A stretch of DNA of 64,000 bases from Paucimonas lemoignei (GTDB lineage Bacteria; Pseudomonadota; Gammaproteobacteria; Burkholderiales; Burkholderiaceae_D), in NCBI RefSeq assembly GCF_004342585.1, contig NZ_SLZQ01000006.1:186001-250000 (forward strand), written 5' to 3'. Of the stretch, positions 8,741 through 17,230 are shown in pieces (position 1 is the stretch's first letter; each line of letters opens with the position of its first letter). The notes beneath the pieces are model-generated. The model was given only the letters and a program-made list of their open reading frames with translations, was not told where the DNA came from and did no database searches. The position numbers and the translations under genes are program-made.

Positions 8741-10726
8741 TCAGATATCGGCTTCCGCTTCGTTGCCGTGCTCTTCCAGCCACGCGCGTCGCGCCGCTGC
8801 TTCGCCTTTACCCATCAGCATATTGAAGCGGGCTTGCGACAATTCCTGGCCGAAGTTGCCCAGCGAAACAGGCAGCAGGCGGCGCGTATCCGGATTCATG
8901 GTGGTTTCCCACAATTGTTCCGCATTCATTTCGCCCAGACCCTTGAAGCGGGCGATGCTCCAGCTGCCTTCCTTCAATCCATCCTTGCGCAGCTTGTCTT
9001 CGATGGCCGTCAGTTCGGCATCGTCGAGCGCGTACAGTTTTTGCGCCGGCTTCTTGCCGCGAGCGGGGGCATCCACGCGATACAGCGGCGGACGCGCCAC
9101 GCAGATATGGCCACGCGCGATCAGCTGCGGGAAGTGCTTGAAGAACAGGGTGAGCAACAGCACCTGGATGTGCGAGCCATCGACGTCCGCATCGGAAAGG
9201 ATGCAGATGCGGCCATAGCGCAAGCCGGACAAGTCCGGCGTATCGTTGGGACCATGCGGATCGACACCGATCGCCACGGCGATATCATGGATCTCATTAT
9301 TGGCGAACAGGCGATCGCGCTCGGTCTCCCAGGAATTGAGCACCTTGCCGCGCAACGGCAGAATGGCCTGAAATTCCTTGTCGCGACCCATCTTGGCCGA
9401 ACCGCCGGCGGAATCGCCCTCGACCAGGAAGAGTTCGTTGCGAGTGATATCGTCCGATTCGCAATCGGTCAGCTTGCCCGGTAAGACGGCCACGCCGGAA
9501 GATTTTTTCTTTTCGACTTTTTGCGCGGAACGCAGGCGCGACTGCGCCTGCTTGATGACGAGTTCGGACAGCTTCTTGCCGTAATCGACATGCTGGTTCA
9601 GCCACAGTTCCAGTGCGGTGCGGGTATAGCCCGACACCAGGCGCACGGCATCGCGCGAGTTCAGGCGTTCCTTGGTCTGGCCTTGGAATTGCGGGTCCAG
9701 CACCTTGGCCGACAGAACGAACGATGCGCGCGCGAACACATCTTCCGGCAAGAGCTTCACGCCCTTGGGCAGCAGCGAGTGCATTTCGACAAAGCTCTTG
9801 ACCGCGCCAAACAAGCCTTCGCGCAAGCCCGACTCATGCGTGCCGCCAGCGGAAGTGGGGATCAGGTTGACGTAGGATTCGCGGACGATATTGCCTTCTT
9901 CGGTCCAGGCCACCACCCAGGATGCGCCTTCACCCTCGGCAAAGCCTTCGGCATCGGCGGTGGCGAACTGCTCGCCTTCGAACAGCGGGATCACTGTCTC
10001 GCCGCTGCCGGATTGCGCCAGCGTTTCGACCAGATAACCGCGCAAGCCCTGGTCGTATTGCCAGGTTTGCGTGTCGCCATTCTTGGCGTTGACCAGCGTG
10101 ACCTTCACGCCAGGAAGCAGCACTGCCTTGGAACGCAGCAAGCGCTGCAATTCGCCCATCGGGATTGTCCCCGAATCGAAATATTTGGCGTCGGGCCAGG
10201 CCGTGACCTTGGTGCCCGATTTTTTCTCATCCCTGGCCAGCGGACGCGACTTCAGTTTTTCGATGACGTCGCCGTCGGCAAAGACGATATCGTGCGCCTT
10301 GCCTTCGCGCCAGACCGTGATTTCCAGGCGCTTGGACAGCGCATTGGTGACCGACACGCCGACGCCATGCAAGCCGCCGGAGAAGGAATACGCGCCCCCC
10401 GAGCCCTTGTCGAACTTGCCGCCGGCATGCAGGCGGGTGAAAACGATCTCCACGGTCGGCACTTTTTCTTCCGGGTGCAGGCCGACGGGAATGCCGCGGC
10501 CGTCATCCTCGACGCTGACGCTGCCGTCAGTGTTCAAGGTGACAAGGATATTCTTGGCGAAGCCGCCCAATGCCTCGTCGGACGCATTGTCGATGACTTC
10601 CTGGATGATGTGCAGCGGGTTTTCCGTGCGGGTATACATGCCCGGGCGCTGCTTGACTGGTTCGAGCCCCTTAAGGACCCGGATCGACGATTCGCTGTAA
10701 TCGGATGAAGTTTTTTTCGTAGCCAT
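8741..10726 (-). CDS. parE: DNA topoisomerase IV subunit B
   Basis: The protein has 661 residues and carries the GHKL ATPase domain (EVIDNASDEA, VEDDGRGIPVG, GGLHGVGVSVTNALS), the transducer domain, and a TOPRIM domain with LVEGDSAGGSA and DADVDGSHI. It pairs with ParC to supply the ATPase and part of the metal-dependent cleavage centre. The ATG at 10726 (MATKKTSSDYSESSIRVLKGLEPVK) fits ParE N-termini. It is the first gene of parE-transglycosylase-parC. A LexA-type operator lies 49-68 bp upstream of the start, which suggests SOS control. Confidence 0.97.
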   Translation of the reverse strand: MATKKTSSDYSESSIRVLKGLEPVKQRPGMYTRTENPLHIIQEVIDNASDEALGGFAKNILVTLNTDGSVSVEDDGRGIPVGLHPEEKVPTVEIVFTRLHAGGKFDKGSGGAYSFSGGLHGVGVSVTNALSKRLEITVWREGKAHDIVFADGDVIEKLKSRPLARDEKKSGTKVTAWPDAKYFDSGTIPMGELQRLLRSKAVLLPGVKVTLVNAKNGDTQTWQYDQGLRGYLVETLAQSGSGETVIPLFEGEQFATADAEGFAEGEGASWVVAWTEEGNIVRESYVNLIPTSAGGTHESGLREGLFGAVKSFVEMHSLLPKGVKLLPEDVFARASFVLSAKVLDPQFQGQTKERLNSRDAVRLVSGYTRTALELWLNQHVDYGKKLSELVIKQAQSRLRSAQKVEKKKSSGVAVLPGKLTDCESDDITRNELFLVEGDSAGGSAKMGRDKEFQAILPLRGKVLNSWETERDRLFANNEIHDIAVAIGVDPHGPNDTPDLSGLRYGRICILSDADVDGSHIQVLLLTLFFKHFPQLIARGHICVARPPLYRVDAPARGKKPAQKLYALDDAELTAIEDKLRKDGLKEGSWSIARFKGLGEMNAEQLWETTMNPDTRRLLPVSLGNFGQELSQARFNMLMGKGEAAARRAWLEEHGNEAEADI

Positions 10727-10774
10727 GCAGATCAGAATTGCGCAAATGAGTCGTGCGAATTTTCGTACAATTTA

Positions 10775-10794
10775 TACTGTTTATATATACAGTA
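10775..10794. promoter_or_regulatory. LexA (SOS) box upstream of parE, within a larger 16-bp inverted repeat
   Basis: TACTGTTTATATATACAGTA matches the gamma/betaproteobacterial LexA consensus TACTGTATATATATACAGTA at 19 of 20 positions. The symmetry extends outward: 16-bp arms at 10765-10780 and 10789-10804 (GTACAATTTATACTGT and its complement) around TTATATAT. The site is 49 bp from the parE ATG, where a repressor would block a promoter. It could also act on the VWA gene only in its 3' direction, so parE is the natural target. Confidence 0.85.
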
Positions 10795-10875
10795 TAAATT
10801 GTACAGCCAACAGATTACCTGTTTCCAGCGATTTATGCATGCCTTAATTCAATTGCTATTGCAGGTTAAGTCTTG

Positions 10876-12045
10876 CTATTTGCTTAACATGCGCATGCCG
10901 CGGTCCAGGCCATCCAGGGTGATCGGGAACATCTTGCCCTGCATGATCTTATTAATAATGGCGATCGATTGACGGTATTGCCACAAGCCTTCCGGCTCGG
11001 GATTCAGCCAGATAAATTTCGGAAAAGCCTGCGTGAAGCGCTGCAGCCATTCGGCGCCCGGTTCTTCATTGTTGTACTCCACCGAGCCCCATGGCTGCAA
11101 GACTTCATAGGGACTCATGGTGGCGTCGCCAACGAAGATGAGCTTGGTATCCGGCGTGTACTTGCGCAGCACGTCCCAGGTCAGGAAGCGCTCGGCATGC
11201 CGGCGGCGATTGCTCTTCCACAGGTAATCGTAGACGCAATTGTGGAAGTAAAAGAACTCCATGTTCTTGAATTCCGAACTGGCGGCGGAAAACAATTCCT
11301 CGGTGCGGGCGATATGGTCATCCATGCTACCGCCCACATCGAGTAGCATCAGCACCTTGACGTTGTTGCGGCGCTCCGGCTGCATCTTGATATCCAGGTA
11401 ACCGGCATTGTTGGCCGTGGCACGGATGGTGTCGTCCAGCGCCAGTTCTTCCTGCGAGCCTTCGCGGGCGAAACGGCGCAGCCGGCGTAGCGCCACCTTG
11501 ATGTTGCGCGTGCCGAGTTCGCGCTCGCTGTCGTAATCCTTGAAACTGCGCGCTTCCCATACCTTGACCGCGCTGCGATGGCGCGATTCGCCGCCGATGC
11601 GGATACCTTCCGGGTTGGTGCCGCCGTGGCCGAAGGGCGAGGTGCCGCCGGTGCCGATCCACTTGTCGCCGCACTCATGGCGCTCTTTCTGTTCTTCCAG
11701 CAGTTCGCGCAGGCGGTCCATCAGCTTGTCGTAGCCGAATTTTTCCAGCCGGGCGATATCTTCCGGCGTCAGTTCGCGCTTCATGCGCTGCACCAGCCAT
11801 TCCAGCGGGATCTGGCTTTGCACGTCAAATACCGTGTCGACCCCCTTGAAGTACAAGCCGAATGCCTGGTCGAACTTGTCGTAGAGCGTTTCATCCTTGA
11901 CCAGGGTGGTGCGCGCCAGATAATAGAAATCATCCAGCGAAGGCGAGATCACGCCTTTTTGCAAGGCTTCCAGCAGGATCAGGTATTCCTTGATCGAGAC
12001 CGGGATTTTTGCGTCTTTGAGCGTGAAAAAGAATTCAATCAGCAC
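10876..12045 (-). CDS. VWA domain-containing protein (CoxE/YeiM-like partner of MoxR)
   Basis: The protein is 389 residues from a GTG at 12045 (MLIEFFFTLKDAKIPVSIKEYL). The C-terminal half is a von Willebrand A fold whose MIDAS region reads MLLDVGGSMDDH, the DxGGS variant usual in CoxE-like proteins. A later VGDATMSPYE segment follows. These proteins work with MoxR AAA+ ATPases, probably as metal-dependent chaperone adaptors for large complexes. The MoxR gene lies 52 bp upstream on the same strand, so the pair is an operon. The client is not visible here; no cox or mox cluster is next to it. Confidence 0.85.
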   Translation of the reverse strand: MLIEFFFTLKDAKIPVSIKEYLILLEALQKGVISPSLDDFYYLARTTLVKDETLYDKFDQAFGLYFKGVDTVFDVQSQIPLEWLVQRMKRELTPEDIARLEKFGYDKLMDRLRELLEEQKERHECGDKWIGTGGTSPFGHGGTNPEGIRIGGESRHRSAVKVWEARSFKDYDSERELGTRNIKVALRRLRRFAREGSQEELALDDTIRATANNAGYLDIKMQPERRNNVKVLMLLDVGGSMDDHIARTEELFSAASSEFKNMEFFYFHNCVYDYLWKSNRRRHAERFLTWDVLRKYTPDTKLIFVGDATMSPYEVLQPWGSVEYNNEEPGAEWLQRFTQAFPKFIWLNPEPEGLWQYRQSIAIINKIMQGKMFPITLDGLDRGMRMLSK

Positions 12046-12097
12046 GGCTTGCCTCGCGCACGGCGCTTGCGCCGACTAGCGGTTAGTTAGCGGTCAT

Positions 12098-12952
12098 TTA
12101 GCGATTATTGCGCGCCATGAACAGCAGGCGCTCGAACAGATGGACATCCTGCTCGTTTTTCAAAAGTGCCCCGTGCAGCGGCGGCACCACCAGTTTTTCA
12201 TCCTGGCTGCGCAGGGCTTCGGCGGGAATGTCTTCCGCCAGCAAGAGCTTGAGCCAATCCAGGAATTCGGAAGTCGACGGTTTTTTCTTCAGTCCGGGCA
12301 CTTCGCGCACTTCGTAAAAGGTATGCAGGGCCTGTGCCAGCAAATCCTTTTTCAGCTTGGGGAAATGGACATCGACGATATCCTGCATCGTCTCCTTGTC
12401 CGGAAACTTAATGTAATGGAAGAAGCAGCGGCGCAGGAACGCATCCGGCAATTCCTTTTCATTGTTCGAAGTGATGATCACCAGCGGCCGGTGCTTCGCC
12501 ACGACCATCTCGCGCGTCTCGTACACATAGAATTCCATGCGGTCGAGTTCGCGCAGCAAGTCGTTGGGGAATTCGATATCCGCCTTGTCGATCTCGTCGA
12601 TCAGCAACACAACGGGCTGCGGCGACGTAAAGGCTTGCCACAACACGCCCTTGACGATGTAGTTGTGAATGTCCTTGACGCGCTCATCACCCAGTTGCGA
12701 ATCGCGCAGGCGCGACACCGCATCGTATTCATACAAGCCTTGCTGCGCCTTGGTAGTCGATTTGATATGCCATTGCAAAAGCGGCATGTCCAGCGCCGCC
12801 GCCACTTCCTCGGCCAGCATGGTCTTGCCGGTGCCCGGCTCACCCTTGATCAGGAGCGGGCGCTGCAGTGTCAAGGCGGCATTCACCGCCAGCTTTAAAT
12901 CTTCGGTCGCCACATAATTTTGGGAACCTTCGAAGCGTGTTACTTGTCGCAT
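12098..12952 (-). CDS. MoxR-family AAA+ ATPase
   Basis: From the ATG at 12952 the protein is 284 residues. It has Walker A GEPGTGKT (37-44), Walker B VVLLIDEIDKAD, a sensor-1-like ITSNNEKELPDAFLRRC segment, and the C-terminal helical lid. MoxR proteins hydrolyse ATP to insert cofactors or remodel complexes together with a VWA partner, which follows directly here. A longer in-frame start at 13021 would add a hydrophobic, poorly conserved segment (MPNSIRRLLIFGLMTGFLL), so the shorter form starting MRQVTRFEGSQNYVATEDL is preferred. The cytosolic role is clear by family; the client complex is unknown. Confidence 0.9.
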   Translation of the reverse strand: MRQVTRFEGSQNYVATEDLKLAVNAALTLQRPLLIKGEPGTGKTMLAEEVAAALDMPLLQWHIKSTTKAQQGLYEYDAVSRLRDSQLGDERVKDIHNYIVKGVLWQAFTSPQPVVLLIDEIDKADIEFPNDLLRELDRMEFYVYETREMVVAKHRPLVIITSNNEKELPDAFLRRCFFHYIKFPDKETMQDIVDVHFPKLKKDLLAQALHTFYEVREVPGLKKKPSTSEFLDWLKLLLAEDIPAEALRSQDEKLVVPPLHGALLKNEQDVHLFERLLFMARNNR

Positions 12953-13094
12953 AAACCAGTTTCTTAAAAGAAAGCCTGTCATCAAGCCGAAAATTAAGAG
13001 GCGTCTAATTGAGTTCGGCAAAATTCAAGTATAAGCGAGATCCGAAATTGCAGAACCTTTATAAATGTATAAGCAGTATCGAAGGAGACTTTGC

Positions 13095-13271
13095 ATGAGA
13101 ATGTTTTTCCTGCGCATGTGGGTGATGTGTCGTCGCCTGTGCGGAGGCCCGCAGCACGACCGCGACCGCCATATGCAATGCGAGCGGCAGATCGAGTCAT
13201 TACTAAGCCAGGCCAATCCGTTTGCGACCTGGAACGAGCGGGCGAACTGGATGATCGACGTTGCCGCCTGA
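13095..13271 (+). CDS. Small hypothetical protein
   Basis: A 58-residue frame starts with ATG at 13095 behind a good ribosome-binding site (GAAGGAGA, about seven bases upstream). The protein is basic and cysteine/arginine/tryptophan-rich at the start (MRMFFLRMWVMCRRLCGG) and ends NPFATWNERANWMIDVAA. It ends 10 bp before the Gcr-family gene, which suggests translational or transcriptional coupling. No known domain is recognised. The strong ribosome-binding site is the main reason to call it. Confidence 0.55.
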   Translation: MRMFFLRMWVMCRRLCGGPQHDRDRHMQCERQIESLLSQANPFATWNERANWMIDVAA

Positions 13272-13280
13272 CTGCGTCAC

Positions 13281-15242
13281 GTGCCTGCCATTGGCATGCC
13301 GGGATCCGTGGCCGGCAGCGATTCGCGCCGGCAGCGCCTCTTGCTGATGCTCGACTGGCTCGATTCCCATCGCGACGTGCGCCGCCTGGTGCAGACAACC
13401 TTGCAGAAAACTTTGCGCGAAGCCGCCGGCCCCGAACTCTTCAGCACGACAGGATTGCCGCGCGAACCAGCCTTTTTCAGCGAACTGGGCGAGCGCATCA
13501 CCAAGTTCATCCTGCCGCGGCCGCCTGCGCAGCATGATCTTTCTGCGCTGTTTGCCGCTATCTTTCCCGATCCGGCGGATGCCGATTGGCTGCTGGAGCT
13601 CGACCATGTCACGCTCGGCAGGCTGGCAAAGCTTTGCACCGACGAAGGCATCGTCCATGCTTACATCAAGCAGATCGATGAAGCGCTAACTTATCTGGCG
13701 GCGATGATCGTCGCCGCCGGGGTGAGCCCGGCCTTCCGCCAGCGCCTGGACCCGAATGTTTCCCTGCAGGCAACGCCTTTCATGGCGCTGCGCCGTGAAC
13801 TGGAGAAATTCTGTTTCATCCGGCACCACGATGCCGCCGCCCTGCGCAGCGTGAAAATGCTGGTCGCCGTCTGCCAGGCGCAGACCGACCGCATCTATGC
13901 CGATCTGGATGAGCATGGCGTGTCGATCGGGCTGGTGTACAACGTCGAGCGCATGCGGGCTCAGCTGGTGCGCGTGGGGCGACTGATCGATTTGCGCACG
14001 GCCACGCTGCTGACGCCGCAAGGAGCAGGACAGGTGCAGGCGCTATTGGCCGATCTGATCCGCGCCCAGCATGCGCGCGGCTCGGTGCCGGCGCTGGTGC
14101 GCCGCAGCTTTTCCCTGTTGGCGCGCAAGATGGTCGAACGGAATGCCAGCCAAGGCGAGCCTTATCTGGTTCGTAACCGGCGCGAATACCGTGCGATGCT
14201 GAAAGCGGGCAGCGTGGGCGGCATTGGCGCCGCCATCATTGTGCTGGCCAAGCATGCCGCGACCGGCGGGCAAATTCGATTTTCCGAAGGCTTGGCGGCA
14301 ACGCTGGTGTATGGCATCGGCTTCATGCTCATCACCGCGCTGGGCGGCGTGCTGGCGGCCAGACAGCCTGCCGTCACCGCGCCGGCACTGGCGGCGCGCA
14401 TGGGCGAACTGGACTCGCACAAAGGATTGCGCCGCCTGTTGAAAGAGATCGGGTGGCTCTTGCGCTCGCAGGCTGCCGCGGTATTCGGCAATCTCCTGAC
14501 CGTCGTTCCGGCCATGGCCTTGCTGACAGGTGTTGTGCTGTTGTTCAAGGGTTCGGGACCGTTCACGACGGCCGAAGCGCAGGCCCGCCTGGAGTCGCTG
14601 TCCTTGTTCGGCATGTCGCCGTTCTATGCCATGCTGACCGGCGTATTGCTGTGGCTGTCCAGCACAGCGGCCGGCCTGGCCGATAACTGGTTTGCGCTGC
14701 GCCAGTTGCGCGCTGCCATCGCGTACCACCGCCGCCTGGTGCATGCGCTTGGCGCTGCGCGGTCCGAGCGGCTGGCCCGGTGGATCGAGCGCCATGTCCC
14801 AGGCGTGGCTGGCAGCCTTTCCCTTGCAATCCTGTTAGGGATGGGGCCGGTCGTCATGCAGTTTTTCGGCCTGGGAATCGACGTGCGCCATGTGACGTTT
14901 GCCGCCAGCAGTGTGGCCGCGGCTGCAGGCAGCCTGGGCTGGAGCAGCCTGGCTTCATCCGAATTCTGGCTGGCCATCCTCGGCCTGGCCGCCATCGGCT
15001 TGCTGAATGTCGGCGTGGCTTTCGGCTGCGCGCTGTCGCTGGCCCTGTACGCGCGCGAAGTGCCGGAACGGCCCCGTCATCTGGCCTTGCGCACGGTGAT
15101 ACGGCGTTTTGCCAGATCGCCAGGCATGTTTCTGTTGCCATCGACTTGGGATGATGATGTCGATCCCGTAGCACCTTCGAGGGCGGGCGGTGTGGTTGCT
15201 CCGGAAGAGCCGCCGCGCAAACGCACGGGTAACGGGTTTTGA
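13281..15242 (+). CDS. Gcr-family membrane protein (annotated in relatives as site-specific recombinase Gcr)
   Basis: The 653-residue protein matches the family often labelled 'site-specific recombinase Gcr' in Neisseria and betaproteobacteria. The N-terminal 280 residues are soluble and helical (LDWLDSHRDVRRLVQTTLQKTL, VYNVERMRAQLVRVGRLIDL, YLVRNRREYRAMLKAGSVGG). The rest has about six to eight hydrophobic segments (IGAAIIVLAKHA, GIGFMLITALGGVLAARQP, LLTVVPAMALLTGVVLLF, AMLTGVLLWLSSTAAGLADNW, ending in a polar tail). No tyrosine- or serine-recombinase catalytic motif is visible, so the recombinase label is doubtful; a membrane role is more natural from the sequence. A start at 13281 places it 10 bp after the small gene. 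Confidence 0.8.
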   Translation: MPAIGMPGSVAGSDSRRQRLLLMLDWLDSHRDVRRLVQTTLQKTLREAAGPELFSTTGLPREPAFFSELGERITKFILPRPPAQHDLSALFAAIFPDPADADWLLELDHVTLGRLAKLCTDEGIVHAYIKQIDEALTYLAAMIVAAGVSPAFRQRLDPNVSLQATPFMALRRELEKFCFIRHHDAAALRSVKMLVAVCQAQTDRIYADLDEHGVSIGLVYNVERMRAQLVRVGRLIDLRTATLLTPQGAGQVQALLADLIRAQHARGSVPALVRRSFSLLARKMVERNASQGEPYLVRNRREYRAMLKAGSVGGIGAAIIVLAKHAATGGQIRFSEGLAATLVYGIGFMLITALGGVLAARQPAVTAPALAARMGELDSHKGLRRLLKEIGWLLRSQAAAVFGNLLTVVPAMALLTGVVLLFKGSGPFTTAEAQARLESLSLFGMSPFYAMLTGVLLWLSSTAAGLADNWFALRQLRAAIAYHRRLVHALGAARSERLARWIERHVPGVAGSLSLAILLGMGPVVMQFFGLGIDVRHVTFAASSVAAAAGSLGWSSLASSEFWLAILGLAAIGLLNVGVAFGCALSLALYAREVPERPRHLALRTVIRRFARSPGMFLLPSTWDDDVDPVAPSRAGGVVAPEEPPRKRTGNGF

Positions 15243-15392
15243 GCCGTTTTGCGAAGTCGACGGTGCTGCTTGCTCAATGGCATGGACTGCCGCAGGGAGT
15301 TCGGGTAGAATCGAGCAGTTTTAGTGTCGACATGGCAATATCTGGAGACGATCGGCACTTGTAGGCTTCGCTTAACTTATCACCTGATAATC

Positions 15393-15713
15393 ATGAAAAA
15401 AATTTTTGCATTGCTCGCGCTTGCGGGCGTAGCCAATCTTTCCGTCGCGGCGGAAGTGGTCGGCAATGCCGCTAATGCAAGGGCCAAGGTTGAGATGTGT
15501 ATCGGCTGCCACGGCATCCCGGGTTACAAGGCCACCTTCCCCGAAGTCTACCAAGTGCCCAAGCTGGGCGGCCAGTCGGCAAAATACATTGAAAGCGCGC
15601 TGAAGGCCTATCAAAAGGGGGAGCGCAAGCACCCGACCATGCAAGGTATCGCCGCCAGCCTGACTGAGCAGGATATCGCCGATGTCGCGGCATATTATTC
15701 TCAGCAAAAATAA
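15393..15713 (+). CDS. Small periplasmic cytochrome c (class I, c4/c553-like)
   Basis: From the ATG at 15393 the product is 106 residues. It has a signal peptide ([21 protein letters not shown]), a haem-binding CIGCH motif and an axial methionine candidate in HPTMQGIA. It is likely a soluble electron carrier in the periplasm. A second, related cytochrome gene begins 10 bp downstream, so the two probably act as a pair, comparable to the two halves of diheme cytochrome c4. The longer in-frame start at 15324 adds residues ahead of an obvious signal peptide and is rejected. The redox partner cannot be read from the sequence. Confidence 0.87.
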   Translation: MKKIFALLALAGVANLSVAAEVVGNAANARAKVEMCIGCHGIPGYKATFPEVYQVPKLGGQSAKYIESALKAYQKGERKHPTMQGIAASLTEQDIADVAAYYSQQK

Positions 15714-15723
15714 GGGGAGCCCG

Positions 15724-16077
15724 ATGAAAAACCTGTTCAAAACCGCAATCCTGGCGCTCGCCTCCGCATTGGCTGTGAGCGCCCATGCCGCGGGCGATAT
15801 CGAGGCTGGCAAGGCTGCTGCGCAGAAGTACAACTGCTTCACATGCCACGGCCAGGATTACAACTCGCCGATCGATCCTTCCTATCCGAAGCTCGCTGGC
15901 CAGCACCAGGATTACCTGAAGCATGCGCTGATCGCTTATCAGCGTGGCGGCAATGCGCCAAACGGTCGTGGCAATGCGATCATGGGCGGTCAGGCCAAGC
16001 AGCTGAGCAAGCAGGATGTCGAAAACATTGCGGCTTATCTGGCCAGCCTGCAAGGCACGCTCGTGTTGCGTAAATAA
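15724..16077 (+). CDS. Small periplasmic cytochrome c (class I)
   Basis: The 117-residue product starts at ATG 15724 behind AAGGGGAG. It has a signal peptide ([17 protein letters not shown]), the haem motif CFTCH and a probable Met ligand in [12 protein letters not shown]. It resembles the preceding cytochrome (shared [16 protein letters not shown] / [16 protein letters not shown] and the C-terminal DIA-YAS/YS pattern), so the pair looks like a tandem duplication or a split diheme c4. A strong terminator 20 bp after the stop ends the two-gene unit. Confidence 0.88.
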   Translation: MKNLFKTAILALASALAVSAHAAGDIEAGKAAAQKYNCFTCHGQDYNSPIDPSYPKLAGQHQDYLKHALIAYQRGGNAPNGRGNAIMGGQAKQLSKQDVENIAAYLASLQGTLVLRK

Positions 16078-16095
16078 GCGGATTCACTCCAGTGA

Positions 16096-16123
16096 AAAAG
16101 CCACGGATTCCGTGGCTTTTTTG
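16096..16123 (+). terminator. Intrinsic terminator after the cytochrome pair
   Basis: AAAAGCCACGGA at 16096-16107 pairs with TCCGTGGCTTTT at 16109-16120, followed by further T residues. It lies between the convergent cytochrome and DUF1841 genes and can work in both directions. Confidence 0.9.
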
Positions 16124-16148
16124 TTTGGTGCGGATCGTGCTGGTGTCT

Positions 16149-16577
16149 TCAGCGGCTGCGTCGCTTCACGCATTCGATATAAGCTGCGCCATCGGGCGGC
16201 AAACCGCTGCGCTGCGAATTCCAGATCATCTCGCCCAGGCATTCCATGATCTGATGGTGCGCTTCATGCTCGGATTGCAGCTTGTGTGCCAGAGCCTGGA
16301 ATGCCGCGCGAATGCCCGGCGGCTGGTCGATCGAGATCTGCTCGGCGATCGACAGGTGCATCGAGAGATGAAGAAACGGGTTGGCCTGGCCGCGCTCGAC
16401 CGAATAATCTGCCGCCAGCGCGGCTTCGATTTCTTCCAGGTCGCCCGAGTATTCCGGATGCTGCATGATCCAGTCGCGCGCGATCGCTTCCAGCGGCGTC
16501 AGGATTTCATTGTTGCGCTGCTTGCGGTAAGCCTCGCAGAAAAAGCGCCGGACATCGTGTTGAGACGGATTGAACAT
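16149..16577 (-). CDS. DUF1841-family protein
   Basis: This 142-residue protein begins MFNPSQHDVRRFFCEAYRKQ and contains ANPFLHLSMHLSIAEQISIDQP and HEAHHQIMECLGEMIWNSQR, which are features of the betaproteobacterial DUF1841 family. Several conserved histidines (HLSMHL, HEAHHQ) could bind a metal, but no function is established. The start codon at 16577 lies two bases from the nth stop codon, so it is the last gene of the rsxB-nth-DUF1841 unit. Confidence 0.85.
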   Translation of the reverse strand: MFNPSQHDVRRFFCEAYRKQRNNEILTPLEAIARDWIMQHPEYSGDLEEIEAALAADYSVERGQANPFLHLSMHLSIAEQISIDQPPGIRAAFQALAHKLQSEHEAHHQIMECLGEMIWNSQRSGLPPDGAAYIECVKRRSR

Positions 16578-16579
16578 GT

Positions 16580-17230
16580 TCAGATTCCTTTTTCCGGCAG
16601 CGGCGTCTTGTCCGGATATTCGCACAAGTCGGCGATGATGCAGTTCCAGCACATCGGCTTGCGCGCCACGCAGATATAGCGGCCATGCAGGATCAGCCAG
16701 TGGTGGGCGTCGTGGATGAACTCCTGCGGCACATTCTTCATCAGCTCGCGCTCGACGATATCGACATTCTTCCCTGGCGCGACACCGGTGCGATTGGAAA
16801 CCCGGAAGATATGCGTATCGACAGCCATGACGGCTTCGCCGAAGGCGGTATTCAGCACCACGTTGGCAGTCTTGCGGCCGACGCCAGGCAGGGCTTGCAA
16901 GGCTTCGCGGGTACGTGGCACCTGGCCGCCATGCTGCTCGAGCAGGATGCGGCACGTCTCGATGACGTACTTGGCCTTGTTGCGGTACAGGTTGATGGTG
17001 TTGATATACGACATCAGGCCTTCCACCCCCAGCGCATAAATCGCTTTGGGCGTATTGGCAATCGGGAAGAGCACGCGCGTCGCCCGGTTCACCGAGGCAT
17101 CCGTCGCCTGCGCCGAGAGAATCACCGCAATCAGCAATTCAAACGGTGTAGTGTAAGCCAGTTCGGTAGTGGGATGCGGATTAGCGGCACGCAGCCTTTC
17201 AAAGATCAATCGGCGCTTTTCGTCATTCAT
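16580..17230 (-). CDS. nth: Endonuclease III (DNA glycosylase/AP lyase)
   Basis: The 216-residue protein excises oxidised pyrimidines and cuts abasic sites in base-excision repair. The helix-hairpin-helix [12 protein letters not shown] carries the catalytic Lys120, and Asp138 follows in [10 protein letters not shown]. Cys187, Cys194, Cys197 and Cys203 form the C-terminal [4Fe-4S] ligand set with the exact spacing C-x6-C-x2-C-x5-C. Length and residue numbers match E. coli Nth. The gene overlaps the end of rsxB by eight bases, so the two are translationally coupled. Confidence 0.97.
   Translation of the reverse strand: MNDEKRRLIFERLRAANPHPTTELAYTTPFELLIAVILSAQATDASVNRATRVLFPIANTPKAIYALGVEGLMSYINTINLYRNKAKYVIETCRILLEQHGGQVPRTREALQALPGVGRKTANVVLNTAFGEAVMAVDTHIFRVSNRTGVAPGKNVDIVERELMKNVPQEFIHDAHHWLILHGRYICVARKPMCWNCIIADLCEYPDKTPLPEKGI

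Noticed and set aside
13281-15242. A mobile element based on the recombinase label of the Gcr-family gene
   Set aside because: There are no flanking repeats, integrase motifs, tRNA insertion site or cargo genes; the protein looks like a membrane protein.
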